DNA of 64,000 bases, taken from Emticicia sp. BO119 (GTDB taxonomy: Bacteria > Bacteroidota > Bacteroidia > Cytophagales > Spirosomataceae). Positions 1-8,444 of the stretch are shown in pieces. Below the pieces are notes generated by a model. It was not told the origin of the DNA. It did no database searches and saw nothing but the letters and a program-made list of their open reading frames with translations. The DNA lies in assembly GCF_013912375.1 (NCBI RefSeq), contig NZ_JACETV010000001.1, positions 434,001 through 498,000 of the forward strand, in the 5' to 3' direction. The translations under genes were made by a program, and so were the position numbers. How positions within the stretch are numbered: position 1 is the stretch's first letter; the number at the start of each line of letters is the position of its first letter.

Positions 1-164
1 TCGCTCAGACGGATACCCATTGAGAAAAGGACACCTATCACATTGAGTGTTACCGAAAGAAAACCAACAGATTGTTCACTTAAAGTGTTTCGCTTGAATA
101 TTAAAAACGAAAATCCTACTAAGTATAACAATAGGTTAATCAATATAACTTGCTCGGCAGACAT
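1..164 (-). CDS. Partial hydrophobic membrane protein (N-terminal 54 residues)
   Basis: An open frame starts at an ATG (complement of 162-164), after an A/T-rich leader, and runs off the left edge. Its 54 visible residues form two hydrophobic stretches (about residues 5-23 and 35-50) joined by a polar, basic loop (FKRNTLSEQS), so at least two membrane helices are likely. It is divergent from the cytochrome c gene to its right, with about 145 bp between the two starts. I do not recognise the family. It loosely resembles small multi-helix subunits of the NuoK/MnhC kind, but that is not enough for a name. The open frame on the opposite strand here has no such composition and is taken as its shadow. 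Confidence 0.5.
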   Translation of the reverse strand, partial: MSAEQVILINLLLYLVGFSFLIFKRNTLSEQSVGFLSVTLNVIGVLFSMGIRLS

Positions 165-309
165 TCAGATAAAGAGGGTATTTTTGCAAATATCTTACGT
201 AATGAGTTATAAAGCAAAGATGAAGCCTAAATTTGTCTTTATTTTATAAATTCGGAAGCACTAAATTTCTGAAAGTTATGTTATCTCTTTGACTAAAAAC
301 ACTTCTCAA

Positions 310-798
310 ATGGATATACAAAAAACAATTATCAAAGTTTTAGAATTGTTCAAAACTCTGGCTATCCTCTACGCTCTTTCAATAATAATTTTTACAGCAA
401 CCGCCTTTTATTATATCAATCAGGATAATCCGCCTCAACAATCTTCTGTCAATCATGTATTGGAATCACCAGTCACCGAAAACATTCAACTATCCGAATC
501 TGCCACTAAAGGTATGGAAATGTTTAAGGGAAGCTGTGCTCAATGTCATACGATTACTACAGAAGTTATGGTAGGGCCAGGTTTACAGGGTATAGAGGAA
601 AGAAGAAATATAAAATGGATAAGAGAATGGATTAGGAACTCGCCTAAAGTAATTGCAAGTAAAGATAAATATGCAGTTGAATTATTCAACAGATATAATA
701 AAACGCAAATGTCCACCTTCCCAAATTTAAAAGATGAAGATATTGATGCAATTCTGAATTATATTGAGGAAGGCAGACGGGATATAGTTTTACCTTAA
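310..798 (+). CDS. Membrane-anchored class I cytochrome c
   Basis: This 162-residue protein has an N-terminal membrane anchor (about residues 12-37), a variable linker, and one cytochrome c domain with a CAQCH haem-attachment site near residues 76-80. The haem domain would lie in the periplasm. A conserved glycine-rich turn (VGPGLQG) follows the haem site, and a Met in the segment QMSTFP is the likely second axial ligand; both fit class I monohaem cytochromes c. I chose the ATG at 310 over an in-frame TTG 21 bp upstream because the anchor follows it directly. No terminal oxidase or dehydrogenase subunit lies next to it, so the redox partner is unknown. A general electron shuttle to an oxidase is the most likely role, by inference. 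Confidence 0.85.
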   Translation: MDIQKTIIKVLELFKTLAILYALSIIIFTATAFYYINQDNPPQQSSVNHVLESPVTENIQLSESATKGMEMFKGSCAQCHTITTEVMVGPGLQGIEERRNIKWIREWIRNSPKVIASKDKYAVELFNRYNKTQMSTFPNLKDEDIDAILNYIEEGRRDIVLP

Positions 799-854
799 AT
801 AAGGGGTATTTCTTTATTAATATATCGGCAAGTAAATTTGCTGAAATAGATTCT

Positions 855-862
855 TATTTTTG
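855..862 (+). promoter_or_regulatory. Bacteroidota-type -7 element before the VOC gene
   Basis: TATTTTTG matches the Bacteroidota -7 consensus TAnnTTTG exactly. It lies 47 bp before the ATG of the VOC protein. No clear -33 TTG is present at the usual 19-21 bp. Confidence 0.4.
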
Positions 863-871
863 AAGTCTAAA

Positions 872-893
872 AATCACTCAATCGCTCAATCAC
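872..893. repeat. Short 8-bp tandem repeat (AATCACTC-type)
   Basis: Nearly three copies of the 8-mer AATCACTC/AATCGCTC lie in the leader between the promoter and the VOC gene. Related CACTCAATCACTC strings occur at 9635-9709 and 32236-32250, so this may be a fragment of a dispersed low-complexity repeat. Confidence 0.4.
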
Positions 894-909
894 TAAATAA
901 TTCAAATCT

Positions 910-1284
910 ATGAAAACTCCATTACAAGGTCTTCGGACAACTATTTACAAAGTAGACGATATTGATAAAGCCAAAGCATGGTACAGCGATGTATTTGGTA
1001 TTGCCCCTTATTTTGACGAGCCATTTTATGTAGGGTTCAATGTGAGTGGCTATGAATTGGGCTTACAACCAGATGCAAAAAACGAAGGTAAAACTGATGG
1101 TGTAGTTACTTATTGGGGTGTTGATGATGTGGAAGATATTGTGAGCCATGTTATAGCTAAAGGAGCAACAAGCTATGAAGAACCTACAGAAGTAGGAGGG
1201 GGGATTATTGTAGGAGCGGTAAAAGATTTATGGGGAAATGTAATCGGATTTATTTATAACCCTCAATTTTCGCTTCCGGGATAA
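910..1284 (+). CDS. VOC-superfamily (glyoxalase-like) protein
   Basis: The 124 residues make one vicinal-oxygen-chelate domain. It opens with a beta strand (LRTTIYKVDDIDKAKAWY), has the typical AWYSDVFGI helix-turn, and ends with a KDLWGNVIGFIYNP strand in which the usual DP(D/F)GN turn is DLWGN. Members bind a metal and act as lyases, dioxygenases or antibiotic-binding proteins; substrate cannot be read from sequence. The gene is monocistronic. It converges on the first YhhN-like gene, and their 3' ends overlap by about 22 bp. A Bacteroidota -7 box lies upstream. Confidence 0.85.
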   Translation: MKTPLQGLRTTIYKVDDIDKAKAWYSDVFGIAPYFDEPFYVGFNVSGYELGLQPDAKNEGKTDGVVTYWGVDDVEDIVSHVIAKGATSYEEPTEVGGGIIVGAVKDLWGNVIGFIYNPQFSLPG

Positions 1285-1937
1285 AAATTTTTATAAGTTT
1301 TAATAACTCCCATAAAAGTTGCGTATTGAGCCAGGCCATAAGTTACTTTATTGATTACAGCTTCGTAGGGTATTTTGATGATAAAAGAGAAATATGCTTC
1401 GCACACAGTTAAAAGTACAAATAGTGAGGCTCCGGCCAACAACCACTGATAACTGCTTTTATTGGTTTTGCGAAGCAATGCTGTAATATAAAACAATGAT
1501 AGAAAAACCATATATAGTATAGAAGAGAAGAAATAATTGGAAGGAAGCTTTGAAAAAATAATAAGAAACGGAGTTGTAATCAGTAGTAAATTGAGGAAGA
1601 CTTTCAGGAGTTCTTTAGATGAAAAAGTAAAAACAGTTTCTTTTCTGACTGTGGCAATATAGAAAGAAAAACTTAGCATATAAAAAAGTAATGATAAAGC
1701 TTTGGCATTGTTGGTTCTGATTTCAAAGGTTATATCACCAACAGCGGCCAAGAGCAGGCCAAATGTATAAGTATAATCTCTTAACTTATATCCTCCATGG
1801 CGTTGCAGAAAGAAAAATATGAGTAGACAAAGTGGCGGAAACGAGCTGGCAATACCAAACCATTCTCTGTGATATATATAGGCTACTATATCAATCAGGC
1901 AGCAGGTTATATATATGAGAGTTAATCTTAAAGGCAT
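1263..1937 (-). CDS. YhhN/TMEM86-like multi-pass membrane protein, paralogue 1
   Basis: This is one of three adjacent paralogues of about 225 residues with seven to eight hydrophobic segments. The pattern resembles the YhhN/TMEM86 family: an Asp in the third segment (LLAAVGDITFEI), a helix ending FYIATVRK, a conserved cytoplasmic-type loop (RKTNKSSYQW), an acidic residue in the next helix (CEAYFSF), and a final helix LAQYATFMGVI. YhhN/TMEM86 proteins include lysoplasmalogenases, which cleave the vinyl-ether bond of lysoplasmalogens and need two acidic residues at roughly these positions. I set the start at the MP(L/F)(R/K)L motif shared by all three copies; an ATG 33 bp upstream is the alternative. 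Family assignment is by pattern only. Confidence 0.6.
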   Translation of the reverse strand: MPLRLTLIYITCCLIDIVAYIYHREWFGIASSFPPLCLLIFFFLQRHGGYKLRDYTYTFGLLLAAVGDITFEIRTNNAKALSLLFYMLSFSFYIATVRKETVFTFSSKELLKVFLNLLLITTPFLIIFSKLPSNYFFSSILYMVFLSLFYITALLRKTNKSSYQWLLAGASLFVLLTVCEAYFSFIIKIPYEAVINKVTYGLAQYATFMGVIKTYKNFYPGSEN

Positions 1938-2125
1938 CAGGATTTGAAAATCGACAAATTTATTAAACAAAACTAATTGTTTTTCAGATTCTGAAAAAGT
2001 ATTCCAAAAAAATTGAAATAAGGTTAATAATCTAAATATTTCCAGAACAGAGGTTTATGGTACCGAAAACATAAACTATAAATCTGTATTCAAAATGTAT
2101 GCCTGAAAACTAAGAAAACCGAATT

Positions 2126-2800
2126 TTACTTTGAAATAGAAGGATAAAAACTTTTATAGATTCTGGCAACACCCATAAAAGTAGCGTATTGGGCAAAACT
2201 GTAGATCGCTTTTATGAGGATTGAGCCATAAGGTATTTTAATAATAAAGGAGAAATATACTTCGCAAATGGTAAGAATGGCAAATGAAAGTGCACCTGAA
2301 AGAAACCATTGATAACTACTTTTGTTGGTTTTACGCAAAAGGGCTGTGATATACAAAAGAGCCAGAAATACCATATAAATCATCGAAGCAAAAAAATAAT
2401 CGGATGGAATGTCGGAAAATACTATGAGTACCGGAGAAATCAGTAGTACCATATTGGCTATTATTTTGAGTAATTCTTTAGTTGAAGATCCGAAAACTGC
2501 TTCTTTGCGAACAGTGGCAATATAAAAGGAGTAACTAAGCATGTACATAACCAAAGCAAGGATTTTTGCAGTTGTGCTCCTTAACTCAAGAATGATATCT
2601 GCTACTGCGGCCAGACCAAGCCCTATGCTATAGGTATAGTCTCTTAGTTTGTATTGACCTTTACGTTGTGCGTAGTAAAAAAAAAGAAGGCAAAGAACTG
2701 GTAAGGCACTCAGAAAACTTAGCTCGTCCTTATAAAGGATATAAGCAGCAGCATCGACCAAACAACAGAGTATGTAAATGAGTTTTAATCTAAAGGGCAT
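2126..2800 (-). CDS. YhhN/TMEM86-like multi-pass membrane protein, paralogue 2
   Basis: The middle copy of the tandem family shares long identical stretches with its neighbours, for example ALLRKTNKSSYQW, FYIATVRKEAVF and the tail AQYATFMGV. The Asp of segment three is kept (AAVADIILEL), although the Gly of the GD motif is Ala; the later acidic position is Glu (CEVYFSF). The start is set at MPFRLKLIYIL, which aligns with the other copies; an ATG 24 bp upstream would add MLHLPLSE. A nine-base A tract (T9 on the coding strand) lies in the LLFFYY segment. The gaps to the flanking copies (about 190 and 140 bp) hold no other gene, which fits tandem duplication. Confidence 0.6.
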   Translation of the reverse strand: MPFRLKLIYILCCLVDAAAYILYKDELSFLSALPVLCLLFFYYAQRKGQYKLRDYTYSIGLGLAAVADIILELRSTTAKILALVMYMLSYSFYIATVRKEAVFGSSTKELLKIIANMVLLISPVLIVFSDIPSDYFFASMIYMVFLALLYITALLRKTNKSSYQWFLSGALSFAILTICEVYFSFIIKIPYGSILIKAIYSFAQYATFMGVARIYKSFYPSISK

Positions 2801-2943
2801 TTCAGAAAGAGGCAAATGAAGCAATTGTAGAGCAAAAATACCTCTTTTTTGCCAATTGCAAAAATATCAGACTAAAGTTCTGATTAATAGCCATTTAAGG
2901 TCTTACAGTATATGGTAAAGAAATAAGTCTGAAACTATTAATA

Positions 2944-3624
2944 TTACTCATTGGCGGCCGAAAATGTATTAAAACTCTTGTTTGTTTTAATAACCCCAAG
3001 AAAAATGGCATATTGGGCAAATTGATAGAGCACTTTGTTGATAAGATCACCATGGGGAACTTTTATGACAAAGGCAAAATAGATGTCGGTAATTGTTAAT
3101 GAAACAAAGCCTAAAGTTCCTGCCAAAAACCACTGATAACTGCTTTTATTGGTTTTTCTTAGGAGTGCATTGATATAAAGCAGCGATAGAAATACCATAT
3201 AGATGATAGAAGAGAAGAAATAATCTGTAGGTACTTTTGAAAAAACGAAGAAAAAAGGAGACATAATCAAGATGAGATTGAGTATCAGCTTTAATAGTTC
3301 TTTAGGGGAGGTACTAAAAACTGCTTCTTTGCGAACAATGGCAATATAAAATGAAAAAGTAAATACATAAAGAACCATTGCTATTACTTTGGCGATGATG
3401 GTTCTGAACTCAAATACAAAATCTGCAATGGCAGAGAATGTAAGCCCTAAAGTATAAGTATAATCTTTGAGTTTGTAAGTTCCATTATTGCTTAAGTAAT
3501 AGAAAGTAAGTAAACAAAGTACTGGTAAGGCACCAAAAGGAGTGAGCCATTTATTATGAAACGTAAAGGCTATGGCATCTATTAAACAACAGAGTATATA
3601 TATCAGTTTTAATTTAAATGGCAT
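2944..3624 (-). CDS. YhhN/TMEM86-like multi-pass membrane protein, paralogue 3
   Basis: This is the third tandem copy. The reading frame stays open to 3909, but that stretch would overlap the divergent OsmC gene and is not membrane-like. The start is therefore placed at MPFKLKLIYIL, as in the other copies. It keeps the first Asp (SAIADFVFEF), the RKTNKSSYQW loop, and an Asp rather than Glu at the second acidic position (TITDIYFAF). It has about seven to eight transmembrane segments and no signal peptide. It is the first of the three in the direction of transcription, so its upstream region (3625-3773) may carry the promoter for the set. Confidence 0.6.
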   Translation of the reverse strand: MPFKLKLIYILCCLIDAIAFTFHNKWLTPFGALPVLCLLTFYYLSNNGTYKLKDYTYTLGLTFSAIADFVFEFRTIIAKVIAMVLYVFTFSFYIAIVRKEAVFSTSPKELLKLILNLILIMSPFFFVFSKVPTDYFFSSIIYMVFLSLLYINALLRKTNKSSYQWFLAGTLGFVSLTITDIYFAFVIKVPHGDLINKVLYQFAQYAIFLGVIKTNKSFNTFSAANE

Positions 3625-3773
3625 TTCTGAAATGGACAATGAAGCAAAGATTAAACAAAAATACTGGTTTTTTGAATAAATATTGAAAAAATCGTTCCAG
3701 ATTTCAGGATATTGATTAGGAATAATTTGCAATAAGTTTATCTGATTTTTTAACACTGAAATTGTAAAAGTCT

Positions 3774-3781
3774 TACTTTTG
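3774..3781 (+). promoter_or_regulatory. Bacteroidota-type -7 element before the OsmC gene
   Basis: TACTTTTG fits TAnnTTTG and lies 35 bp before the ATG of the OsmC gene, in the divergent spacer with the membrane-protein cluster. Confidence 0.45.
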
Positions 3782-3816
3782 CAATGCAAGTTTTGAACCT
3801 CTAAAAATTCAACAAA

Positions 3817-4227
3817 ATGAAAAGAAACGCGACTGCCGTTTGGCAAGGAACTGGTAAAGAAGGTAACGGACACCTTACTACTCAAAGTACGGTCTTGAAT
3901 CAGACACAATACTCATTTAACTCTCGTTTTGCCGAAGGCGTAGGTACTAATCCGGAAGAATTGGTAGCCGCAGCGCATGCCGGTTGTTTTACGATGAAAT
4001 TAAGTTTTAATCTCTCTGGTGCTGGATTTACGCCTGAAAATCTGGAAACCAAATGTGAAATTACTTTTGAAAATGGTGAAATTACTTTATCTCATTTGAC
4101 ACTGAATGCTAAAGTACCGGAGATTTCAAAAGAAAAATTTGATGAATTAGTAGCTGATGCCGAAGCAAATTGCCCGATTTCTAAATTGTTGAATACCAAA
4201 ATAACTGTTGACGCTACATTGGCATAA
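3817..4227 (+). CDS. OsmC-family peroxiredoxin (OsmC subfamily)
   Basis: The 136-residue protein has the full OsmC fold: an N-terminal beta region, the helix ELVAAAHAGCFTMKLS with the peroxidatic Cys-57, and the second conserved Cys-119 in ANCPISKLL. Such proteins reduce organic hydroperoxides in the cytoplasm through a Cys pair, using dihydrolipoamide or a small thiol as reductant. Length and the early AVWQG motif fit the OsmC subfamily rather than YhfA; a second, YhfA-type member lies near 59 kb. It is divergent from the YhhN-like cluster, has its own -7 box, and is followed by a hairpin terminator shared with the convergent dehydrogenase-like gene. Confidence 0.9.
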   Translation: MKRNATAVWQGTGKEGNGHLTTQSTVLNQTQYSFNSRFAEGVGTNPEELVAAAHAGCFTMKLSFNLSGAGFTPENLETKCEITFENGEITLSHLTLNAKVPEISKEKFDELVADAEANCPISKLLNTKITVDATLA

Positions 4228-4244
4228 GCAGTAAAAAAGAAAAG

Positions 4245-4272
4245 ACCCGCGATATATTGAAATATTGCGGGT
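4245..4272. terminator. Bidirectional rho-independent terminator
   Basis: ACCCGC pairs with GCGGGT around an A/T-rich centre. There is a T-rich run on each side, depending on strand. It lies between the convergent OsmC and beta-propeller genes. Confidence 0.7.
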
Positions 4273-4278
4273 TTTGTT

Positions 4279-7140
4279 TTATTCTTCCAAAGGCAATTTT
4301 AATAAATAACCTGCCAGATCTGATAAATCTTTTTCTTTCAGACCCATTGAAGAAGGTTCAGGCATCAGGCTGTTTTTGAGTTGTTTCCGGCTGGCAATGT
4401 TTGCCTTTTTGATAGCGGTTAATTGCCCTGATACGTCTTTCAGCGTAAGGGTTGCGCCGTCACCTACCAAAAATCCATAGTAGGTATTTTTATCTTTGGT
4501 GGTTACAATCAAAGGTTCATACCCAAATGCCATGCTGGCTGACGGGTTCACGATGGCATCGAGCAAACCTGCTTTATCAAATTTTTTACCAATCAGGGTG
4601 AGTTCTGGACCAATTTCAGCCCCTTCTTTATCGAATTTGTGGCAAGTAGCACAGTTTTTCCTGAAAACCTCATAGCCTTTTTTCCTATCTGAGGGCATTT
4701 CAAGGGCTAAGTTAACTGATATTTCCTTCCCACTTGGGCGTACGAAATAATCACTTGCCATCATGCGGATAGATTTGTCAGGGTTATTAAAAATATGCTC
4801 TGCTACTACATTCCTTACTTCTTTGGGTATCCGATTTTCACCTGCCAGGCTCAGGAGCATTTTACCACCAATCATGTCATTAGCCATTTTTTCTGCCGCA
4901 TTTTCTCTTGTTGCCAGTATCAGATTTTTATCAAGCATTTGTTTTTCTAATGCAATCATTTGTTTTTGCTGGGCTGACATCTGAGTATTGGCTGCTTTCT
5001 CCCAGTCCATTAAATCTGCCCAATCATTAGTTTTTCTAAAATTTATCCACCAGAAAGCCTGATCGGCTACCTCTTTCAATGGGTTTTTAGTCAGTTCTAA
5101 CATAGCGGTAACAGCCCGTTTATCTTTGATAAAGGCTAAGGCTGTCATGGCTTGTTTTCTTTGGGGTTCACTTAAATTCTTTGCACTTGCTCTTAGTTTT
5201 AAATCGTTAACAGCTTCTACAGGGTGCAAACGCCAGATAAGGCTGGCAGTTGCTTCATTCCAGGAAATTGGGTCTTTGGGTAATGTAGGTCTGATGGATT
5301 GATAATATGAACTTTCTTTACCATCTAATGCCTGCCCGATAGCCTCTATCTCAAAACGATCGGTACCCTCATAGCCTTTTATCAGATTATTCACAATGCC
5401 TTTAATTGAGGCTAAAGGTAAATCTCTTAAGGCTATGCCAACTTCTCGTCTGACAGCAGTATTTTTATCGGTTGACAATTTATCAGCAATGGGTAAAATA
5501 TCTGTTTTCACCTGCCGCAATGCTCTGAAAGCCGTGATTCTCAGACTAACATCTTCATTATCCAATACTTTTTCTACTTCTTTTATGCCATCATCACCCA
5601 TTTTGGCTAATAACCATACTGCCCTTGCCCGTACATAAGGATTTTTATCCTGCAATAATTTCTTAACCTCTGAAACATTACCGCCTTTCCGCAAAGCTTC
5701 AAAGCCCAGGTTCCGTACATTGATGGCAGGATTCTTTAAGGTTTCTACCTGGCCTTGTACTGTTGTTAAATCTATAACCGGAGGGTTAAGTTTTTTGCCT
5801 TTAGGGGTAATTCTGAAAATACGACCATAGGCTTTTTTGTCGTGCATGGCGTGGCCGCCTACTACAGGGTCATACCAATCGGCTATATAGATAGCTCCAT
5901 CAGTACCAGCTACTACGTCACTTGGGCGAAACCATTTACGGACATCCTGGCTTTCGTCGTGCCATATATAGTGGTCGTCGGTTTTTGGGAAAGAACTAAT
6001 CATATTATGCCGTTGCATTTGAAAGCCCCCCCCCTTAATAGTTGGCTGATAAGAGAAAATTACATTCCGGCCTGCTTCGCAACTTAATAAAGTGCCCCGG
6101 TACTGTTCACCTAAAGCATCGCCTTCATAAAAAGCAATTCCTGTTGGTGAACCGGCTCCTGAGTTATCAATGGCAGGTTGTACACCGGGGTCATCCTGGT
6201 GCCAATGAGCGGTAAACATATCTTGGCCAGGTCTGCGGTCAGCCTGCCAGAAGCGTGTACCATCTGCACTGAAATAGCCTGCATTACCTCCTTCCATCAG
6301 ATAGCTTACCCTACAGGTAATCACCTGGTCGTCGTTGTCATTCTGCCACATATTGCCATAAGAATCCAAACCTACTTCGTAGCTGTTACGGAAATTATGC
6401 CCCATTACTTTCAGGTTTTTTCCTTCGGTATCTATTCTTAAGGCTAATCCACCAACCCAGACTCTGCCATCATCTGATTTCTGATTGCCATGATTTGATT
6501 TGTTATAGGGGGTTCCACCGTAATAAGAACTACCAGAGCGGAGTGTCCAGCCACCTTTATCTGTTACAATATGTGGCCCTGCATTACCTGTATTGAAATG
6601 CCAGTTACCATCCGGCCCGGCAGTAACAGAATGTAAAGAGTGGTCGTGATCAATACCACCAAAGCCTGTTAGTAAAACTTCTTTTTTATCGGGAATATCA
6701 TCGCCATTTTCATCTGTAAATACAATCAGTTTGGGTGCAGCAGAGACGATAATTTTTTTACCTATTACGGCGATACCAAGTGGAGCCACGAGGTCTTTAT
6801 CCTGGACAAAAACTTTTGATTTATCTGCTTTGCCGTCTCCATCGGTATCTTCCAGTATCACTACACGGTCGCCTTTTTGTTCATTATTGATTCGTTCACC
6901 AGGTTTGGTATTAAAATTCCTGTAGTCAACAGCTTCTGTTATCCAGATTCTCCCTTTATAGTCTACATCCATATTGGTTGGGTTATGCAGCATCGGGGTT
7001 TCAGCCCAAAGGGTAGCTTCTAAGTCGTCGGGCACATAGAGTTTGTTTTTATCTTCATCGGGGTCTGGTGCAAAAGCGGTAGCCAACACTAAGGCAACGC
7101 TAACCGAAAAGATAGCAGAGGCTTTCTTAGAGAAGAACAT
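4279..7140 (-). CDS. Secreted PVC-type dehydrogenase-like beta-propeller / HEAT / cytochrome c protein
   Basis: The 953-residue protein starts with a signal peptide (about residues 1-24). A beta-propeller of the membrane-bound dehydrogenase type follows (about 30-450, with repeated strands such as MDVDYKGRIWITEAV and ADWYDPVVGGHAM). Next come HEAT-like repeats (about 480-800) and a C-terminal haem domain with CATCH preceded by GYEVFRKN. This order is known from Planctomycetes, Verrucomicrobia and Bacteroidota. The substrate is unknown; a sugar or polyol oxidation passing electrons to the C-terminal haem in the periplasm is the usual guess. The gene stands alone. It contains a run of nine G on the coding strand (6026-6034), at about residues 369-371. 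Confidence 0.85.
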   Translation of the reverse strand: MFFSKKASAIFSVSVALVLATAFAPDPDEDKNKLYVPDDLEATLWAETPMLHNPTNMDVDYKGRIWITEAVDYRNFNTKPGERINNEQKGDRVVILEDTDGDGKADKSKVFVQDKDLVAPLGIAVIGKKIIVSAAPKLIVFTDENGDDIPDKKEVLLTGFGGIDHDHSLHSVTAGPDGNWHFNTGNAGPHIVTDKGGWTLRSGSSYYGGTPYNKSNHGNQKSDDGRVWVGGLALRIDTEGKNLKVMGHNFRNSYEVGLDSYGNMWQNDNDDQVITCRVSYLMEGGNAGYFSADGTRFWQADRRPGQDMFTAHWHQDDPGVQPAIDNSGAGSPTGIAFYEGDALGEQYRGTLLSCEAGRNVIFSYQPTIKGGGFQMQRHNMISSFPKTDDHYIWHDESQDVRKWFRPSDVVAGTDGAIYIADWYDPVVGGHAMHDKKAYGRIFRITPKGKKLNPPVIDLTTVQGQVETLKNPAINVRNLGFEALRKGGNVSEVKKLLQDKNPYVRARAVWLLAKMGDDGIKEVEKVLDNEDVSLRITAFRALRQVKTDILPIADKLSTDKNTAVRREVGIALRDLPLASIKGIVNNLIKGYEGTDRFEIEAIGQALDGKESSYYQSIRPTLPKDPISWNEATASLIWRLHPVEAVNDLKLRASAKNLSEPQRKQAMTALAFIKDKRAVTAMLELTKNPLKEVADQAFWWINFRKTNDWADLMDWEKAANTQMSAQQKQMIALEKQMLDKNLILATRENAAEKMANDMIGGKMLLSLAGENRIPKEVRNVVAEHIFNNPDKSIRMMASDYFVRPSGKEISVNLALEMPSDRKKGYEVFRKNCATCHKFDKEGAEIGPELTLIGKKFDKAGLLDAIVNPSASMAFGYEPLIVTTKDKNTYYGFLVGDGATLTLKDVSGQLTAIKKANIASRKQLKNSLMPEPSSMGLKEKDLSDLAGYLLKLPLEE
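6026..6034 (-). repeat. Homopolymer G9 tract within a coding sequence
   Basis: Nine consecutive C on the plus strand (G9 in the coding strand) encode most of Lys-Gly-Gly-Gly in the propeller/cytochrome protein. A G9 run is unusual in this A/T-rich sequence. Gain or loss of one base would end the protein early. Confidence 0.8.
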
Positions 7141-7187
7141 AGTTTATTAAGGGGTTGAATGAGTACTTGTCTATACAAGTTTTAAAT

Positions 7188-8444
7188 TTAGGAAATTTGC
7201 TGATAAATCTGAATATGCTGTTCAGTAAATTTTTTCCAGCAGAATTTCTGAGCCTGAAGAATGGCTTTTTTGCTTAATGCAATACGTAAATTTTTATTAG
7301 TATAGAGCTTCAGCATAGCATCCGCAATAGCATTTTCGTCGGTTGGCTCAACCAAAAAACCCGCATCTTCTACCACCTCCGGCATTGCACTTTTGTTTGA
7401 GGTAATTACGGGTGTGCCACATTGCATGGCTTCTAAAGGGGGTAAACCAAAGCCTTCGTATAAAGAAGGGTACACAAAGGCTAAGGCAGCTGAGTATAAA
7501 GCAGCTAAATCTTCGTCTGCTACAAAGCCAGTAACAACGATTTTTTCTTTCAGAAGTGGATTGGCTTTAATCTCATCAAAAATAGTTTCAAAATCCCAGC
7601 CTTTTGTTCCAACAAGCACCAGATTCAGATCATCTATTTTTTCTTGTTGAATCAGTTTCAGAAAACTCCTGATGGTGCGCTCAATATTCTTTCGGGGCTC
7701 AAGTGTTGCTATAGATAACAGGTATCTTTTATGAATATTTATGTTGTATTTTTTTAGTATTCTTTCTATTTCTTCGTTGTCACGAACCTGATAGAATTTA
7801 TCTTCTGATGCTGCCAGATGTGCTACAAAAACTCTATCAGGTGAAATACCTGTTACTTCGCATAAATCGTTTTTGGTGGCTTCTGATACACAAACGGGGT
7901 AGGTGTCTGTATCAATACTTTCAAGAATTTTTTTCATCATATTAATATTCCATGCTCCGAAGTACTCAGGAAACAAGTGGGGTATTAAATCATGAATGGT
8001 AATTACTTTTTTAGGCTTTGATGCTCCTTTTAATTCTTGCGGAATTGGCAGAAATGGTGAATGATATATATTATAGGTACTTAAAGATGCAGTATCAAAT
8101 TGATAGAAAGGTTTAAATCTTCTACGCAGACGAGTGAAAACCTCTCTGATTATTTTCTGTGGTAGAGACCTGTAGGTAAAGGCAGAAACAATATTGTTTT
8201 CAAATGTCGCTAATCTGAGGTCTTCGGGTTTATTGACTACTGGTAAAGAAATGTTCGGATAAAACTTTTCGAGATAGGCTAAAGTCTCGGGCAAGTGTTC
8301 GGTACTGGCCAAAGACAACTCGGTAGTGTTACTTTCGGATAGCCCTTTTAACAGGTTTTCGGCTACCCGATAAACGCCTGTACGTGATTGCTCATGGAAG
8401 AACCCTAAACCAAGAACGGAACTATCTAAAACAATTTTACTCAT
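7188..8444 (-). CDS. GT4-family glycosyltransferase
   Basis: A 418-residue GT-B fold enzyme. The N-terminal Rossmann half has an HDLIPHLFPEYF loop (from residue 151). The C-terminal half opens with ATLEPRKN (246-253) and carries the donor-binding EX7E region YEGFGLPPLEA (329-339), followed by GTPVITSN. These are hallmarks of GT4 retaining transferases that use nucleotide sugars. It would act at the cytoplasmic face of the inner membrane on a lipid-linked glycan. Its start overlaps the end of the GT9 gene by 8 bp, so the two are very likely co-translated. Donor and acceptor cannot be named. Confidence 0.88.
   Translation of the reverse strand: MSKIVLDSSVLGLGFFHEQSRTGVYRVAENLLKGLSESNTTELSLASTEHLPETLAYLEKFYPNISLPVVNKPEDLRLATFENNIVSAFTYRSLPQKIIREVFTRLRRRFKPFYQFDTASLSTYNIYHSPFLPIPQELKGASKPKKVITIHDLIPHLFPEYFGAWNINMMKKILESIDTDTYPVCVSEATKNDLCEVTGISPDRVFVAHLAASEDKFYQVRDNEEIERILKKYNINIHKRYLLSIATLEPRKNIERTIRSFLKLIQQEKIDDLNLVLVGTKGWDFETIFDEIKANPLLKEKIVVTGFVADEDLAALYSAALAFVYPSLYEGFGLPPLEAMQCGTPVITSNKSAMPEVVEDAGFLVEPTDENAIADAMLKLYTNKNLRIALSKKAILQAQKFCWKKFTEQHIQIYQQIS

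Noticed and set aside
43-249. Plus-strand 68-residue frame at the left edge
   Set aside because: It overlaps the N-terminus of a membrane-protein-like frame on the other strand, has no family features and unusual composition.
3625-3909. N-terminal extension of the third YhhN-like gene
   Set aside because: It would overlap the divergent OsmC gene and its promoter; the paralogues start at the aligned MP(F/L)(K/R)L motif.
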